A stretch of 64,000 nucleotides of DNA from Lathyrus oleraceus (Eukaryota; Streptophyta; Magnoliopsida; Fabales; Fabaceae), in contig NC_066579.1 in assembly GCF_024323335.1 (NCBI RefSeq), forward strand, positions 127,804,854 through 127,868,853. Direction: 5' to 3'. This document shows, piece by piece, positions 10,732 through 20,511 of this stretch. The notes under the pieces were generated by a model that was not told where the DNA came from, searched no databases, and saw nothing but the letters and a program-made list of their open reading frames with translations. Within the stretch, counting starts at the first letter, position 1; each line of letters opens with the position of its first letter. The translations under genes and the position numbers were made by a program.

Positions 10732-12510
10732 ATGTCTCAACATTCATCATCATCTAGTTCAAAATCTTCTCACCATGGAAAAACTCCCTCAATGGAGTTT
10801 GTAGATGAAGACGTTATGGACGTCACTCCACTTTGCATGATACAAGGCGACACCCCAGGTCCCTCCTCCAAAGCTGGAGATAAGCAAGGTAATACCTCTG
10901 GTAACTCCTCTCTCCCAAAAGACATGCATTATGCTAATCGTGCCATAAGGAACCTAGTCACTAGGATTCTAAGAGAAGGGCATGAAGTCAAAGGGGTTTC
11001 TACCCCTCTGTCTAGAAGGGACCCCTCTCCTGAGGAGGAACCTCATGCTGATAAAGATGATGACTCATCTAAATCAAAAAAAGAAGTTGCTGCTGAAGGG
11101 CTATGCTCTCTAGGTAAAACCCTACCTAGCAAGAAACCAACAAATATGTCTCAGGAGAAGGTCATTGACCTAGAGGAAGAAAGCTCTGAAGAAGAGGATG
11201 ATCCTCTGGTTAATCTTGTAAAACCTAGTGTTGCCGAGAAACTGAGAACTAGGAAAGGGAAAAGTGTGGCTAAAATGAGAACAGGAAGGGTGAAAAAGAC
11301 TGCTGGTATAGGACCCTCAAAAGCTTGGAGCAAAGTTGAGGTTAGGAAAAGGAAAGGAAGAGATAGCTCTGACTCTGAGGAAGATGTCGAAGACGATGTC
11401 GTAGACATCTCCCTTTCAAAAAGGCAGGCTATTCAGAAGTCTCCTAGCAAGGCTGCTACTGTGCACCTAGATAACATCTCCTTTCATTTTGAAGATGGTG
11501 CAGCAAAATGGAAATATGTCATTCAGAGGAGAGTAGCTATTGAAAGAGAGCTTGGAAAAGAAGCTGTAGAGGTAAAATAGGTAATTGAGTTGATCAAAAA
11601 TGCTGGACTCATGAAGACTGTGGTAGCTCTACCCCAATGCTATGAGGGGTTGGTAAAAGAGTTTATTGTTAATATCCCTGAGGATATTCATGAAAAGAGC
11701 AGCAGGGAGTTCTGCAAGGTGTTTGTAAGGGGAAAATGTGTGAAATTCTCACCAAGTGTCATCAACAAGTTCCTAGGAAGAGGAACGGATGGAGGAGTAG
11801 ACCTAGAGACTACAGACAATGATGTCTGTAGGGTTATCACAGCTGGCCAAGTTAAGGAATGGCCTAGTAGGAATCACTTATCAGCTGGAAAGCTCAGTGT
11901 TAAATATGCCATCTTGCACAAGATTGGCTCAGCTAATTGGATTCTTATTAATCATGTCTCTACCATCTCCATTAATCTTGGAAGAATCATTCATGCAATT
12001 GGAACAAGGGTTAACTATGATTTTGGCAAGTTCATATTTGACCAAACCATTAGACATGCTTCTACAAATGCTGTGAAGTTACCCATTGCCTTCCCCTCCC
12101 TTATTTGTGGCATTATCCTGAGCCAACAACCAGGCATTCTGAGTACAAGTGACATTCTAAGCAGGAGAAAATCCCCTCTGTCCATTCATTATAAGTTGTT
12201 TGAGGGAAGTCATGTCAATGATGTCATGACATCTGCCAGAAGGGAGTCTACATCTCAAGGGAGCTTGGTTGATCAACTAAAAGAAACCTGCAAGGAATTG
12301 GAAAATGGTATAAGGGTGGCTAAGGCTAGAAAAGAAGCTTTAGAAGTTCTTATCTGTAGCCTGGAGAAGGAAGAAGTAGAGAAGGCTGGGAAGGACTCAA
12401 ATACAAGATCAAGATTCCAATCCAGTGGCAGTTTTGGAAGCTCAGAAGACTCTGAAGGTACAGGTGAAGATACAAGTGAAGGTGAAGGTGATTCTTCTTC
12501 TTTTGATTAA
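10732..12510 (+). pseudogene. Env-like ORF of the SIRE-type element, single in-frame stop
   Basis: From ATG at 10732 one frame runs to TAA at 12508-12510, interrupted only by TAG at 11578-11580. The two halves are 282 and 306 codons. The N-terminal half is Ser-rich, then acidic and basic, and poorly structured. The middle (from about 11480) is the conserved part of the plant transposon domain often labelled envelope-like in SIRE elements (KEFIVNIPEDI, RGKCVKFSPSVINKFLGRG, VKYAILHKIGSANW, LPIAFPSLICGIIL). The C terminus is a helical, coiled-coil-like segment and an acidic Ser/Glu/Gly tail. I see no clear signal peptide or membrane anchor, so a true envelope role is doubtful. Its position after pol matches SIRE/Maximus architecture. 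Readthrough of the lone TAG is possible, but a recent nonsense mutation is simpler. Confidence 0.85.
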
Positions 12511-13347
12511 TGGTTCCTGCCTATGTTGAAGACTGGTAAGGTGAAGTCTGTGAGGTGTGCTGGAAAGATTGATGAAAGTTGGGCTGCTGTTTGGAAGGCT
12601 ATTGTCTTTATTGTTTCTTTTAATTATGTATTTTGTGGCAGTCCTTAATTGATAGGGCTCTTAAAGAGTTCCTTGGATTTGTTCATTATTCCAGCTATCA
12701 CATCTATGTTTAATGATGGTTTGTACTTCCTGATTATTTGTTTTAACATGCTTAATGTTATAACATCTGCTCTAACATTCTCTTCTAGGCTAATAGACAT
12801 TTATTTTGTCTGATTGGTCACCTTTGGTCAATTTTGACTAAAAAGGGGGAGAAGTGCTGATATGGAAGCTATTGTGGAAGTTGTATGTGGCTGGACAGAA
12901 GGACAACTATTTTTGAAAGAAGTGCACAGGTGCTAAAACAGAATGTTGTTCTGTTTATAGATGTATACAGATGTCAAAAAGGATGTCTGATATGGTGCAC
13001 AGGTGTTGATGTTGAAGCAGATGTCAGAATGACATTCTGGCTGGTACAGGTGCTGGAGTTACAGTAGCTGTTTGTTATGTGCACAAATTTAGGGGGAGAA
13101 GGAGTACTCTTGTGCATTTGTGTGTCTTACTAGTTGCATCCATAACTAGTAATTCAGTTTGTTGCACAGATTTAGGGGGAGGAGAAGTACCCTTGTGCAT
13201 GTGTGCATTACTAGTAGCCATAGCTAGTAATTTTTTTGCTTCTGCTGCTGATTAAACTACTGTTATGTTGTTTAACTGCTGATAGTTTACCTTGTGAACA
13301 AAAAGGACAAATATATGTTTTAGCCAAAATTTGCCAAAGGGGGAGTT
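12511..13347 (+). other. 3' untranslated region of the SIRE-type element with repeated purine tracts
   Basis: Non-coding. It contains four AGGGGGAG-type purine tracts: about 12840 (AAAAAGGGGGAGAAG), 13086 (AAATTTAGGGGGAGAAG), 13169 (GATTTAGGGGGAGGAG) and 13334 (CCAAAGGGGGAGTT). The last touches the 3' LTR and is the likely plus-strand primer. Around the middle two tracts is an imperfect duplication sharing CTTGTGCAT, ACTAGT and AGCTAGTAATT words. I see no gene. Confidence 0.75.
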
Positions 13348-14529
13348 TGTTGATTCTAAGAGTTGGCAGCAATTTTGGTAAAACAAAGAGTGTTCACAAG
13401 ATGTCATGTGTGATGTCTTAACATGAGATATCCTATGTACCTGCTGGAGTTCAAGAACATGTTCATGCAGGATTGTTTCAGAATGCCACATACAATGACA
13501 AGGCTTCTGATATTGGATGTACCTGCTGGATCTTAAATGAAAGACATGTTCATGCAGGATTGTTTCAGATGACATACACAATGTCATGGCATCTGATATG
13601 GCTGTTTCCTGCTGGAAGTTATAAAAGGAATTATTGAATTATGCAGGATTTTTCCAGGATGTCAGACCCGATGTCATTACATCCTGTACACAGAACATTC
13701 AGTATGAATGTCTGGTGTTTTGTGATTGCACAATTAATGGCAATCTTTGTATGATTGAAGATATGATTAGCTGGCGCATTCAATCATGGATTACAACCAG
13801 ATTTACTTATTTTCCAAGGAGATCTAACCAGCTGTTATAAAAAGATTTGATTGGAAAATAGATTTAGGGTTTTCAAGATGTCCAAGCCCAACTGGATGCT
13901 TCTATAAAAAGGGACTTAGAAAACCTGTTTGAACACACAACCAATACTGAGCGAAATATAGAGAGAGAGTTAGGGTTTATGTCTGTTTAGTCGTAAGACT
14001 TGTAGGTCATTCAAGTCATCCATTGATGATTGAATTGGACTGATTTGTGGTTGTAATTTGTCACTTTAAAGTTGTTAAGCAAGAGTGTGTGTCTTCTTGA
14101 TCAAAGCTGTGAAGCAAGATCAAGAGTGTGTCTTCTTGATTGAAACTGTGAAGTAAAATCAGGAGTGTGTAATTGAAAAGTATTTTCTTTTCTCAAGGGA
14201 TTGTTGTTTAAAATCACGGGTGTGTGATTGTAGGGAAGTGAGTGGGTTCTCATATCTAAGAGTGCTTAGGTAGAAATTGCACGGGTAGAGATTATGTGAG
14301 AAAGACTGTAACTTGTTGAAGTGTACGGAGAGTCTTTGAACTAATTCTGTTTTAGTGAATTTCCTTCCTGGCTTGGTAGCCCCCAGACGTAGGTGAGTTG
14401 CACCGAACTGGGTTAACAATTGCTTGTGTTATTCGCTTTACCATTCTGTATTTTTTATCCATTGTGTGTTAACAGATATTAGTGTCGTGACATTACCTTC
14501 GACATCTTATATCTGATACCCGAATTTCA
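13348..14529 (+). repeat. 3' LTR of the SIRE-type element
   Basis: 1182 bp, nearly the same as 6535-7715 with scattered substitutions. Its copy of the palindromic word near 13670 is mutated (ATGTCATTAC). The TATA box is at 13903-13910. It is followed by the second CTATA duplication. Confidence 0.93.
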
Positions 14530-14604
14530 CTATATAGTATATGTCGTCAACCAGGACAAAATAAGAATAACTGTCCCAATCTAGGAGCAACATCTGCATC
14601 ATAA
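14530..14604 (+). pseudogene. C-terminal zinc-knuckle end of the split MULE transposase
   Basis: If the SIRE element and one copy of its CTATA duplication are removed, the transposase frame from 6534 continues here without a break. It reads into a Cys/Gly/Cys knuckle-like motif (CRQPGQNKNNCPN) and ends in TAA at 14602-14604. MULE transposases commonly end with such a motif, so this marks the true C terminus. The match in frame is strong independent proof that the retrotransposon landed inside the transposase exon. Confidence 0.85.
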
Positions 14605-14766
14605 GATAGTATCTCCTTTTAAACTTTGTAACCTTGGATTTTTATATATCATTATCTTTTTGTTACAACAAGGTCAACAACAAACATCACTACAACATAA
14701 GCAAACTTAAAACAAAACATTCCTAACTGATTACAATAATCAAACTGATGTCATCTCGTCCAAACA
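14605..14766. other. MULE 3' untranslated segment between convergent genes
   Basis: AT-rich, no coding. It lies between the end of the transposase (plus) and the end of the small minus-strand gene, so the two are convergent. Confidence 0.5.
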
Positions 14767-14991
14767 TCATTTTCCTAGCATCCTTATCAGTTTTGACTCG
14801 CACCCCACCAAATATACTATCGAGTCTCTCAATACTTCTAATTTTTTCCCTTCTGGTATTTTTCCATCTAACCAACGAACCAACTCCCTCTTCAGTTGAT
14901 CGAAACTAGTGATGTTCCAGAAGAGCATCAACATCGGAGGTTTGTCTCTCGAATAAACCACTTTTCCATAGCAGCAACGAACACCAAACAT
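14767..14991 (-). CDS. Small MULE-borne gene of unknown function, convergent to the transposase
   Basis: A 74-codon frame on the minus strand starts at MFGVRCCYGK (an upstream Met at 15039 would lengthen it to 90 residues). I prefer the start at 14991 because a TATA box lies at 15042-15050, too close to 15039 to allow a leader. The product is small, basic to neutral and soluble-looking, with a conserved-looking core (MLMLFWNITSFDQLKRELV, then GKIPEGKKLEVL) and no membrane segment. I recall similar text at the N terminus of some legume MULE transposases, so this may be a detached N-terminal domain rather than a separate factor. Its place and direction echo the second, convergent gene of maize MuDR, but I see no sequence similarity to mudrB. 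Confidence 0.5.
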   Translation of the reverse strand: MFGVRCCYGKVVYSRDKPPMLMLFWNITSFDQLKRELVRWLDGKIPEGKKLEVLRDSIVYLVGCESKLIRMLGK

Positions 14992-15041
14992 ATTTGCAAA
15001 ATGATTAAATGAGATGTGGAAAAATGATTCACACAACACCT

Positions 15042-15050
15042 CTATTTATA
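15042..15050 (-). promoter_or_regulatory. TATA box of the small MULE-borne gene
   Basis: TATAAATAG on the minus strand, about 50 bp upstream of the preferred start codon at 14991. A palindrome-rich stretch (15085-15245) lies just upstream of it. Confidence 0.5.
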
Positions 15051-15084
15051 ACTCAAAAAATTGCACTTTACACTGAGGCGTCAG

Positions 15085-15245
15085 ACCAATTGGCGCCTCC
15101 TTTTCAAACTAATACATGGGCGCCAATTGGATTGGCAGCACCATGCGTTGTAGCCAATCCAATTGGCAGCACCATGCGTTGTAGCCAATCCAATTGGCGC
15201 CTCCTCTCTAACTTTAGGAGATGACGCCAATTGGTTTGGCGTCTC
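15085..15245. repeat. Cluster of CCAATTGG/GGCGCC palindromes with a 30-bp tandem duplication
   Basis: CCAATTGG or its near form occurs six times in 160 bp, usually next to GCGCC. The segment around GCAGCACCATGCGTTGTAG is duplicated in tandem (about 15134-15196). It lies upstream of the minus-strand TATA box and close to the MULE terminus, so it could be a promoter or a transposase-binding subterminal region. Confidence 0.7.
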
Positions 15246-15354
15246 CTCTAAAATTTGGGGTAAAAATGGGGTAGATTGAATTTTTTTTTGAAATCAAGGT
15301 TATTTTGAGATTTTTGTTTGAAAAATAGGGGTATTTTGGTAAAAAAAAATCCAC

Positions 15355-16240
15355 CCTTGGAGTAGCACTAATAAACTCAAAGTCAGGAGTGCTATGAGTG
15401 GAAACATGATTCAAGTCCATAATAGGCTCAATGATGGCCAATTAAGCTTTAAGATCTGTCTCACAATCTTCTTCTATTGGAGCAGGAACCTCTTTTTCCC
15501 TAGGAACCTAAACAAGACCCTTTTCACCATTTGTCTCACCATTCTCATTCAAGATGGGATCTTCATAAACCACTATTGGCGTCTTTCCTTTATCTAAGTT
15601 CTCAGGCCTTTGCTCAACTGTTCTAAATACATTTTGTGTTTTCTTTTTTTGTGTGGTGTTTTTCTATCTTGCTCAGAGTCAACCTTTCTCCTCTTATAGT
15701 TTTCAAAGTTATGACCTATGATGTCACACAGAGAGCCAAACTCGAGAAGATTTTCATACTCAAGCTCCACAAAAAACACATAGCCCTACCTTTCAACATG
15801 AGCCTTGTATCTTAGCTTCTTTGACAAGTCAAGGTCAACCAAAACCCTCACAAAAATGGCCAAAGGGTCTTTCAAAACTAGCTTTGGTCGTAGCAGAGTC
15901 AGTGTGCAGAGGGGTACCAACACTACTAGAAATATCAAAAATAATCCTTGGTCTCCAGTATTCTTGAGAGACCATGTATGCACACACAAACTTGCATAAA
16001 AGTTTGCTTCAAGGTTTGAGGATTACAATCCTTGGATCATGAAAAAAGCTTGAGAAACCCATAATTGATATTTTAAGATTTTACAGACCTGACTCGTCTA
16101 ACATCTTCAAGGGAAGAGAAAGCAAACTCAAAGTATCCCTTACCTAAAGACGTGATTCCCCACTTCCCAATGGATTTCCAAAGTGTTTGGAGCTTTGTCT
16201 TCAAACTCGTATTGTGACGTCATAGTTCCATTAGACTAAA
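15355..16240 (-). pseudogene. LINE-type ORF1 relic (DUF4283 and zinc-knuckle protein)
   Basis: On the minus strand, broken frames give WKSIGKWGITSLGKGYFEF (about 16170-16110) and SSLEDVRRVRSV. After frame changes they give LAIFVRVLVDLDLSKKLRY (about 15830) and EYENLLEFGSLCDIIGHNF (about 15720). This order, a DUF4283 fold followed by a CX2CX4HX4C-type knuckle region, is that of plant L1-like ORF1 or related nucleic-acid-binding proteins. The knuckle has lost the expected first and last Cys (Gly and Tyr instead). Stops include positions where Trp is expected (NW, FSW). A C-terminal tail runs to about 15357, where the MULE end begins. No reverse transcriptase of the LINE is in the window. The relic is clearly dead. 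Confidence 0.7.
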
Positions 16241-18036
16241 CCGCATGTCCATGGATATTATGCTTACAAGCTTTCGCTCTCGATAAGTATTAATCCTCAT
16301 GTGTGAGGCTAGCCAATCTATCTCCCTTGATGTACGGTGTAGGGAGTTGACTTAGCGGAATGTTGTTCTCATTGTTCATAACTTCGACAAATGCTTTTTT
16401 TTATTGTTTAAAGGTTTTTGAATCATCTCTAGATTTATAGGGGGTGGGGTGTTAAGGAAAGCCCATGGTACAATAGGTGTAGTCATAGGGAATAAAATCG
16501 AATGGAAAGATTAGTTAGAGTTTTGCATGAACAATGCACTATCGCCATGCTCAGTCGAATTGTTGCTAAATGTGATTATACTCATTAAGCACTTTCTATT
16601 AAAGGACATGAGTAGTTTTCATAGGATAAAATTGTATTTAATTACAAAACATAAATATATATATCATGGTTTTAAATTGCAGTTGCAGTCGCGATGCGGT
16701 TGCGATTGCGGCCATTGCGGTTGATGCAATGCGTATTGCAGCCATTGCAGCGTGAATTTTTATTGAAAGATATGTGAAATACATCATTGAAAAACTCTAG
16801 ATTTTAATCTTTTACATTACAGATGAGTTGTAAATTGAGGTTTTTGGTTGTCAAATTTTGAGTTACGATGAAAATATGTGAAGAAATATTGGTGAAGTTG
16901 TTTGATGTGAACTCTAATGTGGTTGGATGCATTATTTACATCACACCGCAATTGCGGCCTGATGTGGATGCGGAGACAACAACATCAGCAATATTGTAGC
17001 TAATGCATGTAGTTAATGCTTAACTTCCATGTTAAGAAATCGACTTCATTGAATTTAAATGACAATGATATTGAGGAACGCATAGCTTCAGCCTCTATTG
17101 AGGACCTGAAGCTCTCTACCATAAAGATGTGGTTCATGTATTTTATATAATTTTCTTTTGAAAAATTGTTTCCTTTCTCATTGAACTTATGCATTTCTTC
17201 CATTTCTTCCACTATGAACTAAAAAAATCATGGAGCGAGAGAAACAACTCACATGTGAAACCATGTCACAAGACTAACCTATCTATCACGTACAACATTG
17301 TAGAACTCCTCTAGCTCTTTCTGAAAGTGTCATGATTTTTCAAACCTTAATGTTTTGTTGATGTGATATAAGTTTATAAGATGTGGATTTGTTCGCATTG
17401 TCGATTATCTTTTACCTTGATGAGTTTTGCAGGACAAGGAGAAAGAGAAATTGATGGAAATGCAAACATATCCTGAAGTTGAAGAAATAATCAAGAAGAG
17501 AGTAGAGATAAAAGCCAAGACTTATGGACAAGAAGTGATTATAAATATGGAAGAACAAAAAACTGAGTCTGTGTACAAAATAATCCAAGCTTGGTTGTTG
17601 GTTCATATAGTGATTTGATCATGCCATTGACAAAAGAAGTTCAAGTTGCATATTTATTAAGAAGGCTCGATTGAAGCTACACATACTTTTGAGAGAGGAA
17701 GGAAGAAAAGAGTGAAGAGTATGAACACAAGATTGAATTACTTTAGAGTTCAAATCAACGATCTTAACATTAGGCAAAGTGGTCATGGGAGTAGTGGAAT
17801 AAAAGTAGCTCTCAACATATATTTTAGAGTTTAATTTTATAAAGGATTACTTTATTTTAATTTTTGTTTTATTTCTTCTCGTCATTAATTTGTATAATAT
17901 GTTTGTTTATTTCTTCTCATCATAAATTTGCAATTCTTAAATTTTTATATTAATCATTTCAAAAAACTAAATTAAATAACTATTTTTTTAATCAACAATG
18001 GAAAATATTAATTATCCTCAAAATAACAAACATTTA
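16241..18036. other. Unassigned intergenic DNA
   Basis: Mostly AT-rich with no recognised gene. 16678-16750 is an odd GC-rich run of TGCGGTTGCGATTGCGG-like words, echoed in inverse at 16950-16975 (ACCGCAATTGCGGC). This may be a degraded small DNA transposon. 17427-17618 is an open frame of 63 codons, Lys/Glu-rich and helical, without recognisable relatives, and 17000-17212 (minus) is a similar 70-codon frame. Neither is supported as a gene. The stretch just before 18037 weakly mirrors the DNA after 27726. Confidence 0.4.
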
Positions 18037-19463
18037 GACCCTGTTTGAATCCCTTTCTAAAAACAGTTTTTTTGTTTTTAAAAATTAAAAAATTAAAAAT
18101 GTATTTGGCAAACTATTTTTAAATTATAATTTTTAAAAACTATTTTGTGTTTTTTTTAAAAACTAAAAAAGTAAAAGAGCTGAAATATGTTTTTAATTTT
18201 TTAATTTTTTAATTTTGGTTTTCTAAATTATAATTCGAATATTAAAACACACTGGAATTGAAAACAACCTATTTTATCTTATTCTTCTCTCTCTTAGACA
18301 AAACCCACGCAATCTTCTCTCACACACACCAAAGAAAATGCAACAAAGAAAAAGTGGATCTTCGATTTTTCACTCAGCAGTATCTGATTTATAGTTTATG
18401 ATCTTCAATTTCTTCTCTACAATTTGTGATTCGGATTTTTTAGGTTGGTATTTTCACTTTTCCTTTGGTATTTTCTTCATCTTGAACTATTGCCAATAGA
18501 TTTCACAGTATGTAATATTCAAGTTTAGATCTAGTAGAAATTATATGAATATTTTTGTTTAAAATTTTGTTGGATTAACCCAATTTGATATGAATTAGTT
18601 CTGCATAATCTATCCATTTGTGGAATTGAATTTAGAATTTTAGATCTAGTAAAATTTACATGCTAAAATGATAATAAAATCATTTTTGTTTTGATTAGTT
18701 GTAAGGAAATTATATTTTAGGATGTTGTTTTAGAGTAGAATAAAATTGTCTGTTCAATGATACTATCATTCATTTGAGAAAAGAGAAAAAAAAATTCAAC
18801 CAAAAATTCTCAATATTTATGAGTAGAAAATACTAGTGTAATTAGAATATTGATTCTTGTGATGATATGTATAGATATGGAAGGTGATTTTGTAAATGTA
18901 AGACAATAACTGAGGAGGTGTGTTAGCATTGCAGGTGAGAAGGTATGTTTATCATGACATTGTTAGATTGAGTGGTCTTGAAAAGCTGATAGATTATTCT
19001 AATATTCAAGTAAGAATATTAATGTGAGTTTAATAAGCAAATAGTAATGATTATAAGTAGAATGAAGTAATGTAGATTGTGAAATACAGGGGTATACGAT
19101 TCTTGGTTGTAAGGAAATTTTTGTATTGATTAGTTCTAAACTGGTTTGAGATTTTGAAAAAGCATGAAGAATAATAGCTATCGTCCGTATTTTGCTGTGC
19201 CAGACTCCTCCTCGACCAGGCCTGCCTCTTCCTCGATTGCACCTACTTCTATTGGGGCACCTGTCATTGCTGCACAGGTAACAAACTCTCTGTTTCTATG
19301 CCATGATAATCTTGTATGTTCTTCAAATTTTTGAATAATTCATTTGTTGAGAAATAGTTTTCATTGGACTTGAGGCAATAAAATATGTTTATGTTTTATA
19401 TTCTTGTGAATGACTACGTGTGACTTTATTTTAGATTTCCTAAGTTGCTTATTTTTATGATAG

Positions 19464-19775
19464 ATGGCAACTAATGTTGACATTAGTGACTCAAAACTTT
19501 GGCCTGATTTTGTAACTAAAGCTTTCATTGACATTATGGTTGATGAAGTTACAAAAGGAAATATGCCAAATGATGTGTTTCATAATAGAACATGGACCTC
19601 AATGACTACTAAGTTGAGTTCCATAACTAATCGATCATTTAAAGCCGGACAACTAAAGGAAAAAATGAATAGGTTGCGAGCCATGTATCGTGAGTTCTAT
19701 TCACTCTTGCAAAATACCGGATTTGGATGGAACGCAGAAACAAACACAGTTACTGCAAGTGAAGAGGTCTGGTGA
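19464..19775 (+). pseudogene. Myb/SANT-like DNA-binding fragment of PIF/Harbinger ORF1 (left arm)
   Basis: 103 codons from ATG. The text (KLWPDFVTKAFIDIMVDEV, SFKAGQLKEKMNRLRAMYR, NTGFGWNAET) is the N-terminal part of the Myb/SANT-like domain (Myb_DNA-bind_3 type) encoded beside PIF/Harbinger transposases and in related plant genes. In its family it binds element ends and helps bring in the transposase. This copy stops at TGA right after SEEVW, where the right-arm copy continues with RNYLK, so it is a nonsense-truncated version. An upstream exon-like piece with Pro/Ser-rich text lies near 19165-19275 (PRLPLPRLHLLL-like in other frames), but I cannot prove splicing. Confidence 0.75.
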
Positions 19776-20239
19776 AGTTATCTTAAGGTATGTTGCTTAT
19801 AATTTATAATTTGGGATATTTGAATGTTTCAAAAGATGCTGTCAAATTTGTTTTTCAATATTTCTTCTATATATTTCATTGTACTGTGATTTATATTGGC
19901 TGGATCTTTTTCTAAATTTATTATAATTAGGGATAAAGGGGGAGTGTGGTAACTCTAGAGCCTATTTTCCATGGTTTTTAAGAACTGTAGTATTTTACTC
20001 TAGTTATAAGTTTCTATTAAGAACATGGTTGATACAATGTATTTGCTAGTTACAACAGAACTTGTACAACGCAGTATTGGAATTGATTTCTCCATTTTCT
20101 CCAATCCAATAGAACTTCAACAACACAAGAGCAATCACAATTGTCAATAATATGTAACCTCATGATGAATTAGATTCATCTAGGCAGTACAAATTTTAAG
20201 ATTTAAAAAAGGAAAGAAAGCGGGAGAGCTATATTGTTA

Positions 20240-20365
20240 TAAAGCTGTTATACATAATGGACAATTTGTTATACATAAGAGTTATATTGTTATACATAAG
20301 AGCTATACTGTTATATATAATGGACAATTTGTTATACATAAGAGCTATACATAAGAGGGAGAGCT
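20240..20365 (+). repeat. TTATACATAAGAGC minisatellite, left arm
   Basis: About six imperfect copies of a word close to TTATACATAAGAGCTATAT, alternating with TAATGGACAATTTG. The mirror copy is at about 20700-20835. Confidence 0.75.
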
Positions 20366-20389
20366 ATCACATGACATTTTGTGTAATTT

Positions 20390-20490
20390 TTGCCTTTCTA
20401 TCTCTACATGAAATTTATTTTTCTGCAGGAACCGATGCACTGATATGTGTACCGTCAATCGCACCTATGCAATTCTTTAAGACATAACCC
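20390..20490 (-). pseudogene. DDE transposase scrap (PIF/Harbinger, left arm)
   Basis: On the minus strand about 18 codons surround the motif GAIDGTHISA, the first catalytic Asp region of HARBI1-like plant transposases, followed by VPAEK-like text. It is the inverted twin of 20576-20675. Everything else of the transposase has been lost. Confidence 0.6.
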
Positions 20491-20511
20491 AAATAATATG
20501 AATAAGTAAAC

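Larger units (their letters stand above)
6535..14529 (+). mobile_element. SIRE-type Ty1/copia derivative, complete with LTRs, pol-deleted
   Basis: Direct repeats at 6535-7715 and 13348-14529 start TGTTGATTC and end in CA, and the element is flanked by the 5-bp duplication CTATA (6530-6534 and 14530-14534). A TGGTATCAGAGC primer site (tRNA-iMet type) follows the 5' LTR, and a purine tract precedes the 3' LTR. Inside are a gag-protease ORF and an env-like ORF. Most of integrase, reverse transcriptase and RNase H is absent, so the element could only move with enzymes from a relative. The LTRs differ at roughly 25 of 1180 positions by eye, so the insertion is older than the intact copia and the big Ogre. 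The env-like ORF and repeated purine tracts are typical of the SIRE/Maximus lineage. Confidence 0.9.
4633..15354 (+). mobile_element. MULE (Mutator-like DNA transposon), 5'-truncated, with nested SIRE-type element
   Basis: The interval contains a mudrA-like transposase gene (4658-6534, resuming 14530-14604), then about 750 bp of terminal DNA with a small opposite-strand gene and a cluster of CCAATTGG palindromes. The right end is placed at about 15354, where the sequence (GGGTGGATTTTTTTT in minus sense) gives way to a LINE ORF1 relic. The left end is missing: homology begins near 4633, directly against an unrelated integrase relic. A 14-base word (CATGTATATAATTC) occurs at 4635 and again at 4713, perhaps a repair footprint. 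A complete SIRE-type retrotransposon sits inside the transposase gene at 6535-14529. No pair of terminal inverted repeats can be shown because of the truncation. Confidence 0.75.
18037..20511 (+). repeat. Left arm of the PIF/Harbinger palindrome
   Basis: Inverted copy of 20554-22489 plus 27274-27726. Landmarks in order are the terminal repeat, an AT-rich stretch, the region near 18290 (ATTCTTCTCTCTCTTAGAC), the Myb/SANT frame at 19464, a TTATACATAAGAGC minisatellite and the DDE scrap. Each is met again in reverse order in the right arm. Confidence 0.88.

Noticed and set aside
10732..12510. Env-like ORF as evidence of an infectious retrovirus
   Set aside because: No signal peptide, membrane anchor or cleavage site is visible; the label is a lineage convention only.
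17427..17618. 63-codon helical frame as a host gene
   Set aside because: Short, no recognised relatives, no promoter or splice context, surrounded by repeat debris.
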